Origin: Actinomadura violacea
GTDB taxonomy: Bacteria; Actinomycetota; Actinomycetes; Streptosporangiales; Streptosporangiaceae
Reading direction: 5' to 3'
NCBI RefSeq assembly: GCF_017573465.1
Contig: NZ_JAGEPF010000017.1
Location: forward strand, 1-64,000
Length of the DNA: 64,000 bases
The position numbers and the translations under genes are program-made. How positions within the stretch are numbered: position 1 is the first letter of the stretch; each line of letters begins with the position of its first letter. Positions 51,035-58,986 of this stretch are shown here, one piece after another. The notes beneath the pieces were generated by a model. That model was given only the letters and a program-made list of their open reading frames with translations, did not search any database and was not told where the DNA came from.

Positions 51035-51398
51035 GAAATGGACTCCGGTGACCTGGTGGTGGGGCCGACGAAATCGCGGGCGGGTTCGCTTCCGGCGGCG
51101 ATGCTCCCGGCAATCGCCGAACACCGGAGCGACACACGGGCTCCGACCCGACGCCGCTGGTCTTCACGGGGACGAAGGGCGTCGTCCTGCGACGGGGCAA
51201 CTTCCGGCGTGCATCACAATGGGCCGATGCGGTGGCGGCGATCGGTGCTCCGAGCCTGCACTTCCACGACCCCGGCATACGGGCAACACGCTCGCCGCGC
51301 AGAGCGGGGCGAGTCTCCGTGACCTCAACGACCGCATCACGGCGGCCAGCGCGACGGACGACGACGGAGCGGCCGGGGCGTTGGTTCCGGTGGCCTAA
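51035..51398 (+). pseudogene. Degenerate tyrosine-integrase C-terminus, unit 1
   Basis: Starts in frame with DSGDLVVGPTKSRAG (51041 on), loses frame several times, and ends ALVPVA then TAA at 51396-51398. The start and end match the better-preserved fragment at 53419-53835 (GDLVIGPPKSRAG ... ALVPVA). Confidence 0.65.
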
Positions 51399-51453
51399 TG
51401 GCCCGCTAATGGCCCGAACGCCCCCGTCCGTGATCCGGATGCGGAGGTTTTCG

Positions 51454-51470
51454 CTGGTGGAGCCTACGGG
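51454..51470 (-). other. tRNA-Ala 3'-end remnant (decayed attachment site), unit 1
   Basis: GGTGGAGCCTACGGG-type sequence, one base off the 3' end of tRNA-Ala at 53892. It follows a degenerate copy of the same ACGCCCCCGTCC terminator found before the real tRNA. Confidence 0.5.
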
Positions 51471-51665
51471 CACGCCGTCCCTTGACCGGTCGACCGCATC
51501 TTTATCAGTTCGATCACGACCAAGGTCGCTAGCTCGGTTCGCCGTGGTGGCCTTGCGGTGAGGGGCGACGGCATCCGCTGACGTTGCTGTAACGGCTGCT
51601 GTCACCGCCGTCCGACGCTTACACGCCGTGTTGAGAAGTTGAGTACATGCAGGAAGATCCTTAGC

Positions 51666-52088
51666 ATGACTCCCCTGCCCGAGCCCGGCGACCTGGCGTC
51701 CTTGGTCATGCGCACCGATTTCACCGATGACATGGCCTGGGAGGCGCTGAAAGCAGCAATCGAAGCCTCCCTTAGCGGCGGCGCGACTTACGTGAGCGAT
51801 CTTGCGTACGCCGGGGTAAGCGTCCAAACCCTAGTTGCCGCGGATGCCGCCGCTGTCGACGAGGAGAAGCTGACCTATCTGTTCCTTGCCGACGCGACCA
51901 CCATGACCGAGGATGAACGCTCGCTGCTTGCCGTCGACCTATACGAGGAACCCGGCCGTACCTTCCGCCTGCCGCCCCGCTGGTACGGCGATGTTTCCGC
52001 CAATCTGAGCATCGCGAACATGGACTTCGCCGATTTCGCTGATGCCGCGGACGAGTCCGGTACTTTCCGTGGCTTCAATGGGGACTGA
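51666..52088 (+). CDS. DUF6924-type protein (island cargo 1)
   Basis: 140 residues from the ATG at 51666 after AGGAAG. The protein is acidic and well conserved in appearance (LVMRTDFTDDMAWEALKAAI; LTYLFLADATTMTEDERSLL; ANLSIANMDFADFADAADES). I recognise this as the DUF6924 group of actinobacterial proteins of unknown function. Base use is a little less GC-rich than chromosomal genes around it. It sits alone between two decayed attachment sites, so it arrived with the island. Confidence 0.8.
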   Translation: MTPLPEPGDLASLVMRTDFTDDMAWEALKAAIEASLSGGATYVSDLAYAGVSVQTLVAADAAAVDEEKLTYLFLADATTMTEDERSLLAVDLYEEPGRTFRLPPRWYGDVSANLSIANMDFADFADAADESGTFRGFNGD

Positions 52089-52139
52089 TCCTTACGGCCC
52101 CATGTGCCCGACACTCCACCCGCAGCCTCGCGCATCGCT

Positions 52140-52252
52140 CCGGAGTGCCTGTTCGCGCGAACGGCGAGAGCTGCAACAGAGCTTGGCGCGCAAACGGGTG
52201 CTCCGGGTCCAGGAGAGGTCTGGGGAACCACGGGGTTCCCCAGTAGCGCACG
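52140..52252. repeat. Hairpin module, unit 2
   Basis: Arm 52140-52159 (CCGGAGTGCCTGTTCGCGCG) pairs with 52185-52206 across a loop ending CAACAGA; the second hairpin CTGGGGAACC/GGTTCCCCAG near 52220-52243 is a perfect 10-bp stem followed by TAGCGCACGC. Homologous to the modules at 50713 and 53120. Confidence 0.65.
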
Positions 52253-52312
52253 CGCAACCGACTCCCCGTACCGCCCGGTCGGAATTCTGGTTCTGACCTG
52301 GGCTTCTTGGTG

Positions 52313-52357
52313 GGTGGGGCCTAGGGGATTCGAACCCCTGAGACGCGGCTTGCAAAT
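52313..52357 (-). pseudogene. Partial tRNA-Ala (decayed attachment site), unit 2
   Basis: Matches the 3' half of tRNA-Ala(UGC): T-arm GGATTCGAACCCC intact, acceptor strand with one change, homology lost just after TTGCAAA in the anticodon arm. The 5' half is absent, as expected of an att site left by a tRNA-targeting integrase. The stretch 52089-52658 holds this and the unit 2 hairpin but no gene. Confidence 0.75.
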
Positions 52358-52658
52358 CTCCGTGACCGGCCCCGATCGCCCCTCTGACGTGGGCCAACCA
52401 TGATCCGCATATGACCCCTGTTGACTCCTGATCAGCGCCCCTAATCGCACGGCGGCCCACGACTGGCCCAGCGTCATGCACTCGGCAGGGTGAAGTGATC
52501 AAGAAGACTCCGAGTAGCGCTCTGACCTGCGAACGGACGGCTGCAGTGCGCGCGACCGGGGCCGTCCGTTCCGTGATTGTTCCGCGTTGTCAGCCTGGGA
52601 AGTCGCATCTGGCGCCCCTGGGCGACCGCCCTTGCCAGGGCGGCGAGATCATGGCGCC

Positions 52659-53018
52659 ATGAACAGGCTTCCAGTGGAAAACACAGGCGACCGCCTTCTC
52701 TGCCTGTCCGTCGAGCCGTATGCCGAAGACTTCTGGCTGAGGCCGGGTGAGAGCCTTGCCGTGATGCCCTCGGCCGACGACACCGATCCTCAGTTCGCCG
52801 TCTACGCCCAGCCCAACCACCTGAGCGTGTGGATCTACGAGAGCGGCGACCCCACCAAAGTCCTTATGGATTTCACGGTCGTGAACGCCAAGGGCACCGT
52901 TGTGGGTTGCGGCTATCAACGTCCAGCAGGGGCGACCGCTACCGCATCAGGGGTATTCCTGATCTCGGAGAGATCTGTTCGTGGCGAACCAGTCGACAAC
53001 GACTCAGCCGAGGCGTAG
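52659..53018 (+). CDS. Hypothetical protein (island cargo 2)
   Basis: 119 residues from the ATG at 52659; an in-frame upstream extension is unlikely. Reads MNRLPVENTGDRLLCLSVEP then DFWLRPGESLAV, a compact beta-rich fold with no signal or TM. Similar short proteins occur in other actinobacteria without known role. It lies between attachment-site remnants and is the only intact gene there. Confidence 0.65.
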   Translation: MNRLPVENTGDRLLCLSVEPYAEDFWLRPGESLAVMPSADDTDPQFAVYAQPNHLSVWIYESGDPTKVLMDFTVVNAKGTVVGCGYQRPAGATATASGVFLISERSVRGEPVDNDSAEA

Positions 53019-53119
53019 GCAGGCTTTCTACCTCAGCTGATGGCGCCAAACATGTGTCCTGCCGCCCGAGTTTCCCGTCTGCTGGCGCCCCGCGCTCTGC
53101 GACACACGAACGGACCTGT

Positions 53120-53236
53120 CCGGAGGGTGCTCCCGCGCCAACGGCGCGTACCCCGTGACAGACAGATTGGCGCGGGAGTGCCCTCCGGTTCCAGGAGGGG
53201 TCTGGGAAACCACGGGGTTCCCCAGTAGCGCACGCC
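53120..53236. repeat. Hairpin module, unit 3
   Basis: Arms 53120-53141 and 53167-53188 (22 nt each) pair except for a symmetric TG/TG internal loop; the 25-nt loop ends ACAGACAGA. A second hairpin, 53202-53211 with 53216-53225, has one mismatch and is followed by TAGCGCACGC. Confidence 0.7.
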
Positions 53237-53418
53237 TGGCCATCCAACGCTGAGTCCGTAGGCGGCGGCGCGGCCCCGGTGGCGGGCGGACAGGGCGGGG
53301 CCGGCGGACGCGTCGCGATGCGCGGCCCAGCGCGGCCGTCCGGTGACCGGCGCCCACGCCGCACGCTCCGGGCGGCCTGGCGCGGGGCCGCGCAGCGGCC
53401 TGAGCGCCGCCGCCCCTT

Positions 53419-53835
53419 GAACTCGACACCGGCGACCTGGTGATCGGGCCTCCCAAGTCTCGGGCGGGCAAGCGAACCGTGAGCTTCCCGGAAGGCATCG
53501 TCCCGTTGATCCGGGAACGCCCTGCGGGCGCACGTCGCGAGGACGCTGCGGCGCTCGTCTTCGCGGGGCCGGACGGCCGGGTCCTGCGGCGGGCGTCTCA
53601 GTGTGCGCTAGCCGTGGAGACGCCCAGGCTCGCGAAACCCCACTTCCGCGCCCTCCGGCACATGGGCAACACCCTTGCGTCACAGGGCGGCGCGAGCCTG
53701 CGCGACCTCATGGACCGCATGGGGCATGACAGCGTCCGAGCAGCGATGATCTATCAGCACGCGACGTCTGAGGCGGGCGGCGACGATGACGAGGACGACG
53801 GGGGCCTCGGTGGCGCGCTCGTCCCGGTGGCCTAA
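53419..53835 (+). pseudogene. Tyrosine-integrase C-terminal fragment, unit 3
   Basis: Open for about 139 codons, from GDLVIGPPKSRAG to ALVPVA. It retains the catalytic-half motifs of phage/ICE integrases: LRHMGNTLA (Arg/His box), RMGHDSVRAA and the nucleophile Tyr in MIYQHAT. The N-terminal DNA-binding and core domains are missing, so it cannot be a complete recombinase. It is adjacent to the tRNA-Ala target, as functional integrases of such elements are. Confidence 0.85.
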
Positions 53836-53853
53836 TCGCACGCTAATCGCACG

Positions 53854-53886
53854 AACGCCCCCGTCCGGGAGTCGGATGGGGGCGTT
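53854..53886 (+). terminator. Integrase terminator
   Basis: AACGCCCCC (53854-53862) pairs with GGGGGCGTT (53878-53886) followed by TTC; a degraded copy follows the unit 1 integrase remnant. Confidence 0.7.
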
Positions 53887-53891
53887 TTCGG

Positions 53892-53967
53892 TGGTGGAGC
53901 CTAGGGGATTCGAACCCCTGACACCCGGCTTGCAAAGCCGGTGCTCTACCAACTGAGCTAAGGCCCC
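53892..53967 (-). tRNA. tRNA-Ala (anticodon UGC)
   Basis: Acceptor stem GGGGCCT pairs with AGGCTCC, discriminator A, CCA encoded at 53892-53894, D-arm GCTCAGTTGGTAGAGC, anticodon arm CCGGC-TTTGCAA-GCCGG with TGC (plus-strand GCA at 53932-53934), T-arm GGTTCGAATCC. In actinobacteria tRNA-Ala(UGC) usually lies near gyrA. Its 3' end is the target of the decayed integrative elements to the left. Confidence 0.96.
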
Positions 53968-53992
53968 TCTTTGCCCTGCGGGCGCGTCAAGC

Positions 53993-54697
53993 TTACCGGT
54001 GGTCGGCTACCGGCGCGTCATCGAGGACGAGGCCGGGGAGGTCGGCGACGCTGGGCAGGACGTGGGTGGCGCCGGCGGCGAGGAGGCGGTCGCGGTCGTG
54101 GGCGCCGGTGAGGACGCCCGCGACGACGGACGCGCCGGAGCGGCGGCCGGTCAGCATGTCGTTCGCGGTGTCGCCGCAGACGGCGATGTGCCGGACGTCG
54201 TCCGCGCCGAGGCGGAGGGCGGCGGTGAGGACGAGGTCGGGCCACGGGCGGCCGCGGCCGGCGTCCTCGGGGCACAGCGTCAGGTCGACGCGGTCCCACC
54301 AGCCGAGCGCGTCCAGGACGCGGGCCTGGGTGCGGCGGCCGAAGCCGGTGAGCAGGCACACGCGGACCCCGGCGCCGCGGATGCGCTCGAGAGCGCTTTC
54401 GGCGCCGGGCACGGGTCGCAGGCCGTGCCGGTCGACGAGCTGGTCATAGGACCGCTCGAAGGCCAGGTGCGCGGCCTGAGCGCGCGGCTCGTCGAAGAGC
54501 GAGCGGAAGATCTCGATCTTCGAGCCGCCGCGTGACTCGCGGACGCGGGCCATGGCGCGGTCGTGGGCCGCCGTGCCGGAGACGATGCCGAGGGCGGCGA
54601 TCGCTTCGGCGAAGGCGGTCTCGACGGTGCCGCCGTCCGCGACGGTGGTCCCGGCGAGATCGATGCAGGCGATCGAGATCGGCTCTGCGCCGCTCAC
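53993..54697 (-). CDS. HAD-superfamily phosphonatase-like hydrolase
   Basis: 234 residues from the GTG at 54695-54697, the best family start (ISIACIDLAGTTVADGGTV). HAD motif I is the DxAGTT variant typical of phosphonoacetaldehyde-hydrolase-like proteins; motif II Thr is in VCLLTGFGR; motif III/IV is in VCGDTANDM. The Lys needed for true phosphonatase Schiff-base chemistry is not obvious, so it may be a general phosphatase. Cytosolic. It lies 25 bp past the tRNA-Ala gene. Confidence 0.83.
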   Translation of the reverse strand: MSGAEPISIACIDLAGTTVADGGTVETAFAEAIAALGIVSGTAAHDRAMARVRESRGGSKIEIFRSLFDEPRAQAAHLAFERSYDQLVDRHGLRPVPGAESALERIRGAGVRVCLLTGFGRRTQARVLDALGWWDRVDLTLCPEDAGRGRPWPDLVLTAALRLGADDVRHIAVCGDTANDMLTGRRSGASVVAGVLTGAHDRDRLLAAGATHVLPSVADLPGLVLDDAPVADHR

Positions 54698-54722
54698 GCC
54701 GGGGCCCGGTGTCGCCGGCGTC

Positions 54723-54842
54723 TCAGCTGTCGGACGACGTGGCCTCGGTCCACAGGTCCAGCTCGGCGCGGTCCTGCTGGAGGCGGCGCCAGACGGCGAA
54801 GCCACCGAGGGCGACAACGGCGAGAATCAGTAGCTTCTTCAC
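54723..54842 (-). CDS. DLW-39 family peptide
   Basis: 39 residues exactly, from the GTG at 54840-54842: MKKLLILAVVALGGFAVWRR then a charged segment ending ELDLWTEATSSDS. The length and the DLW motif define this actinobacterial family, usually found near gyrA and tRNA-Ile/Ala. One N-terminal helix suggests membrane association. Function unknown. It confirms a near-origin location. Confidence 0.88.
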   Translation of the reverse strand: MKKLLILAVVALGGFAVWRRLQQDRAELDLWTEATSSDS

Positions 54843-55073
54843 GGTGGGGACCCCTTCACCTCGACTATGAGTCCGAACCCGGGGAAAGATACGGATCAGT
54901 GTCTGCTCCCCCAGGCTCTCCGCAGCCTAGCAACCGAACCCGGGCGGTCCGCACCCGCTCGCCGTTATCGGACCGATCATCCAATCCCGGGTGCCGTGGC
55001 TGTCACGTCCACGCCATCTCGACGGGCCGGTCGCGCGGCCGCATGATCCTGGGGACGACCCTCGGGAGTGCCC

Positions 55074-55283
55074 ATGGCTGAGGACGACTTCCGCCGCTGG
55101 GAGCGCGAGTTCGAGCCGGGTACGCCGGAGAAGGAGGGGCCGGGGGGCCGCGGGCTGATGCTGGTGGCGGCGGTGACGGCCGCCGGGTGCGCTCTGCTGA
55201 TGGCGCTGGGCGACGTGCGGCTCGGCGCGGTGGGGCTGGCGATCGCGTCGGTCATCCTGCTGCTGTGGCGGATCGGGTTCTGA
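55074..55283 (+). CDS. Small membrane protein (DUF3040-like)
   Basis: 69 residues from the ATG at 55074. The acidic N-terminus MAEDDFRRWEREFEPGTP resembles DUF3040 starts and is followed by two hydrophobic helices (LMLVAAVTAAGCALLMAL and GAVGLAIASVILLLW). It lies 6 bp before the SDR gene, so probably cotranscribed. Confidence 0.7.
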   Translation: MAEDDFRRWEREFEPGTPEKEGPGGRGLMLVAAVTAAGCALLMALGDVRLGAVGLAIASVILLLWRIGF

Positions 55284-55289
55284 TCGGCC

Positions 55290-56093
55290 ATGATCGCGGC
55301 CATGGAGCTGCGTGGTGCGACGGTCCTGGTCACCGGGGCGACGGGCGGGATCGGGCGGGCGCTGGCGGAGGGGTTCGCCGGGCGCGGCGCGAGGGTGGTG
55401 CTGACGGGGCGCCGGGCGGACGTGCTGGAGCCGCTGGCCGAGCGGCTCGGCGGCCGGGCGGTGGTCGCCGATCTCGCCGACCGCGCCGCGGTGGAGCGGC
55501 TGCTGGACGCGGCGGGCCCGGTGGACGTGCTGGTCGCGAACGCGGCGCTGCCCGCGTCGGGGCTGCTGGCGGAGTACTCGGTGGATCAGGTCGACCGGGT
55601 CCTGGACGTGAACCTGCGCGCGCCGATCGTGATGGCGAAGCTCGCGGGCGCGCAGATGGCCGATCGTGGCCGCGGGCATCTGGCGTTCATCGCGTCGCTG
55701 TCCGGGAAGACGGCGTCCGGCCACGCGTCGCTCTACAACGCGACGAAGTTCGGTATGCGGGGGTTCGCCCTGGCGTTGCGGGAGGACATGCGCCCGCACG
55801 GCGTCGGCGTGTCGACCGTCTTTCCCGGTTTCATCCGTGATGCCGGGATGTTCGCGGACGCCGGCGTCGCGCTGCCGCGGGGTGTCGGCACGCGCTCGCC
55901 GCGGGACGTCGCGAAGGCGACGGTGCGGGCGGTGGAGCGCGACGTCGCCGAGGTGGACGTGGCGCCGCTCGCGCTGCGGCTCGGCGCGCGGCTCGGCGGC
56001 GTCGCGCCGGTGCTGTCGGCGGCGGTGCAGCGGCGCGCGGGCGGCCACAAGATCTCGGCGGGCCTGGCGGAGGGCCAGCGCGGCAAGCGCTGA
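55290..56093 (+). CDS. Short-chain dehydrogenase/reductase
   Basis: 267 residues; starts at 55290 and 55302 are both possible. Cofactor loop TGATGGIG, NAAL in place of NNAG, catalytic Ser in AFIASLSGK, and Tyr/Lys in SLYNATKFGM. The C-terminal part has a helical extension as in DltE/YqjQ-like SDRs. Substrate unknown. Confidence 0.88.
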   Translation: MIAAMELRGATVLVTGATGGIGRALAEGFAGRGARVVLTGRRADVLEPLAERLGGRAVVADLADRAAVERLLDAAGPVDVLVANAALPASGLLAEYSVDQVDRVLDVNLRAPIVMAKLAGAQMADRGRGHLAFIASLSGKTASGHASLYNATKFGMRGFALALREDMRPHGVGVSTVFPGFIRDAGMFADAGVALPRGVGTRSPRDVAKATVRAVERDVAEVDVAPLALRLGARLGGVAPVLSAAVQRRAGGHKISAGLAEGQRGKR

Positions 56094-56228
56094 CGGCGCC
56101 GGGCGCGGATGGGCGACAAACGCGGATCTTGGAGTGATAATCCGGGCAGCGCCGCTTGATCAGCGGGGCCGGCGCGCCGCTCCCCGGGCCGTTGTGGCTC
56201 GCGCGCGCCCACGCGAGGAGGTCCGTGC

Positions 56229-58019
56229 ATGTGGACGGGTAGGACGAGCATCATCGGCGCGGCAGCGCTCACCGTGACGGCCCTGGCGGCCGTTCCCGCG
56301 CGCGCGGAGGCACCGGACGCGACCATAGTGCCGATCCAGGTCACCGGCGATCCGGCCAAGCGCTTCAACCTGGTCGTGATGGGTGACGGCTATACGGCGG
56401 CGGACATGCCGAAGTTCCGCGCGGACCTCGACAAGCACCTCAACGACCTGTGGACGATCGAGCCGTTCAAGTCGTACCGCAGCTACGTCAACGTGTACGC
56501 GGTCGAGATCCCGTCGGAGCAGTCCGGGGTGAGCTGCGACCCGGATCTGTCCTCACCGCGCCGTACGACGCCGCTCAGCATGTCGTTCTGGAGCGGCTGC
56601 AGGCAGGACGGCCTGCAGCGCCTGCTCGTCATGGATTCCGCGGCCGCCAAGAAGTACGCGGACATGGTCCCCGGCACGACCGCGAACAACAGGCAGATCC
56701 TCGCGATGGCCAACAGCGACACCTACGGGGGCGCTGGTGGTACGTACGCCACGTCGTCCGGCGGGAACGCCATGTCGGCCCTCATCGCGCCGCACGAGCT
56801 CGGGCATTCGCTAGGCGGACTGGACGACGAGTACGACTACTACCAGCGGGGTGTGCCGGGCGGTACGTACACCGGTCCGGAGCCCACGTCGATCCATCAC
56901 ACGCTGCTCACCGTCGACGAGATGAAGGCGCAGAAGAAGAAGTGGTGGCGGTGGCTCGGTGAGCGCAGCGAAGCGGGCGGCGTCATAGGGCGCTATGAGG
57001 GCGGCCTCTACTACAGCAAGGGCGTGTGGAGGCCGAGCCGGCACTCCATGATGAAGACGCTCGGCTACTACTACGACCAGGTCGCGCGTGAGCGGATGAC
57101 GCAGCGCATCTCCGGCAAGGTCGACATCGTCCAGGCGCAGACCCCTACGGACGCTCCTGTGGGCGCTGACCGTGTTCTGTGGGTCGAGACCATGCACCCG
57201 ACAGGACACCAGCTGTCGGTCACGTGGACGGCCGACGGCAGGACCGTGGGGAAGTCGCCGAACCTGGACCTCAGGCGCCTCCACCTGAAGAAGGGCACGC
57301 ACACCGTCAAGGCGACCGTCACCGACCCGACGGACTTCGTGCGGGACCCCGCCGTACGGGCGTCTGCAGCGCTCACCCAGGTCCGCACCTGGAACGTCGA
57401 TACGGGAGTGAAGACGCCGCCCGACAACGTGCCCGCGGACTTCACCTCGTCCACCCCCACCGACAGTGCAGTGGGCGCCGAATCCGTCGTGTACGCGGAA
57501 ACGACCCATCCCGCTAGGAGCGTCCCCAGCGTCCGTTGGGAACTGGACGGGCGGCGCGTGAACGGTGGCGAACGCGACATCGCACTAGGCCGCCTGCACC
57601 TGCGCACTGGTACGCACAAGCTCGTCGCCAAGGTCGGCACCAAGACCCGTACGTGGACGATCGACGCGCAACGTCCGACGGTGAAGTTCCAGCTGTCCGC
57701 CGCTGCGCAGGCACGCCCCCGCCCTGGCCGCACGCCCGAGTACGTCTTCGACGGCCCCTTCACCATGAAGCTGACCGGCGCGGACGACCGGCCCGGCGTG
57801 GTCGTCTCCGAGTTCCGCGTGGACGGCGACGGCTGGTTCAACTACTTCGGCTGGCCGACCGACTCGTCCGCGCCGTGGCGGTTCTCCGAGGACGGCACCG
57901 TGATCGACTCGCTGACCTACGGCAAGCTCGCCAAGGGCCGGCACACCGTCGAGTACCGCGCGATCGACCCGGCGGGGAACGTCGCCAAGCCCGGCAAGTT
58001 CATCGTGACTCTTCGCTGA
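56229..58019 (+). CDS. Secreted peptidase M64 family metalloprotease
   Basis: 596 residues with a signal peptide (cut near ARA-EA, residue 26). The M64 zinc motif HELGHSLGGLDDEY is at 189-202, preceded by the NLVVMGDGYTAAD segment characteristic of the family (IgA-protease-like). The C-terminal half (about 300-596) has two Ig-like repeats (LWVETMHPTG..., VYAETTHPAR...) and a final YRAIDPAGNV domain, probably for substrate or wall binding. It acts extracellularly. The last 20 bp overlap the convergent EamA gene. Confidence 0.92.
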   Translation: MWTGRTSIIGAAALTVTALAAVPARAEAPDATIVPIQVTGDPAKRFNLVVMGDGYTAADMPKFRADLDKHLNDLWTIEPFKSYRSYVNVYAVEIPSEQSGVSCDPDLSSPRRTTPLSMSFWSGCRQDGLQRLLVMDSAAAKKYADMVPGTTANNRQILAMANSDTYGGAGGTYATSSGGNAMSALIAPHELGHSLGGLDDEYDYYQRGVPGGTYTGPEPTSIHHTLLTVDEMKAQKKKWWRWLGERSEAGGVIGRYEGGLYYSKGVWRPSRHSMMKTLGYYYDQVARERMTQRISGKVDIVQAQTPTDAPVGADRVLWVETMHPTGHQLSVTWTADGRTVGKSPNLDLRRLHLKKGTHTVKATVTDPTDFVRDPAVRASAALTQVRTWNVDTGVKTPPDNVPADFTSSTPTDSAVGAESVVYAETTHPARSVPSVRWELDGRRVNGGERDIALGRLHLRTGTHKLVAKVGTKTRTWTIDAQRPTVKFQLSAAAQARPRPGRTPEYVFDGPFTMKLTGADDRPGVVVSEFRVDGDGWFNYFGWPTDSSAPWRFSEDGTVIDSLTYGKLAKGRHTVEYRAIDPAGNVAKPGKFIVTLR

Positions 58020-58938
58020 CCGGCACCTCCGCGCCGGGCACCTCCGTGCCCGACGTCCCGGCGGCGGCCGGTGAAGCGCCGCCGCCGGGACGCGCGGTCG
58101 CGAGCACCGAACCGCCGAGGATCAGCGCGAACGAGGCGATGATCGTCCCGGTGAGCGGCTCGTCGAGCAGCAGCACGCCCGCGACGACCGCCACCGCCGG
58201 GTTCACGTAGGTGAACACCATCGCCCGCGACGTGCCCGCCTCCCGGATGAGCTCGAAGAACACGATGAACGCCAGCGCGGTGCAGACCAGCCCGAGGCCG
58301 CCGAGCGCGGCCAGCACGCGCCCGCTCGGCACCGCGTCCGGCCAGGTCAGCCCCGCCGGGACCGCGTACACCAGCGCGGCGATCGTCAGCGCGCCCGCGG
58401 CCATGTGCAGGCTCGGCAGGTCCTGCAGCCGACGCGTCGCGATCATCGGGGCGATGGAGTAGCCGAGCGCCACCAGCATGACCTCGCCGATCGCCCACGC
58501 GCTGCCGCCACCGAGATGCGGCCCGGCCAGCACGCCGACGCCCGCGAGGCCGACCAGCAGCCCCGCCCAGCGGACCGGCCCGAGCCGCTCGGCGTCGCCG
58601 GACAGCCGCGCCAGCACCACCCCGATGATCGGCACCGCGGCGATCAGCAGCCCGGTCATCGAGCTGGTCAGCCGGTGCTCGGCGTCCGACAGCAGCGCCC
58701 ACGGGCCGAGAACCTCCACCGCCGTGAACGCCAGCAGCGGCCGCCAGTGCCGGCGCACCGGCTCCAGCCCGCCGGACCGGGCGGCGATCGGCACCAGCAC
58801 GAGCGCGCCGAGCGCGGTCCGCGCGAACACCAGCACGGGCACCGACACGCCCCCGACCGCCACCTTGATCATCAGGTAGGGGATCCCCCACAGCACGCTC
58901 ATCAGCGCGAACAGCAACCAGCCGCGGCGACTCACCAC
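58000..58938 (-). CDS. EamA-family (DMT) transporter
   Basis: 312 residues, ten hydrophobic helices in two homologous five-helix EamA units (LLFALMSVLWGIPYLMIKVA; ALAFIVFFELIREAGTSRAM). Family members export amino acids, metabolites or drugs. It lies 48 bp downstream of an AraC regulator on the same strand, so it may be its target. Confidence 0.9.
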   Translation of the reverse strand: MVSRRGWLLFALMSVLWGIPYLMIKVAVGGVSVPVLVFARTALGALVLVPIAARSGGLEPVRRHWRPLLAFTAVEVLGPWALLSDAEHRLTSSMTGLLIAAVPIIGVVLARLSGDAERLGPVRWAGLLVGLAGVGVLAGPHLGGGSAWAIGEVMLVALGYSIAPMIATRRLQDLPSLHMAAGALTIAALVYAVPAGLTWPDAVPSGRVLAALGGLGLVCTALAFIVFFELIREAGTSRAMVFTYVNPAVAVVAGVLLLDEPLTGTIIASFALILGGSVLATARPGGGASPAAAGTSGTEVPGAEVPVSEESR

Positions 58939-58986
58939 GTCCTCCGTTCCGGATCGTCCGCCCGGCCACCAGCGCCGGGCACCGGT

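Noticed and set aside
52313..52357. Considered as a second functional tRNA-Ala
   Set aside because: Homology stops in the anticodon arm; the 5' acceptor strand and D-arm are absent.
53419..53835. Integrase fragment considered as a functional recombinase
   Set aside because: Only the C-terminal catalytic half remains; the N-terminal and core-binding domains are missing.
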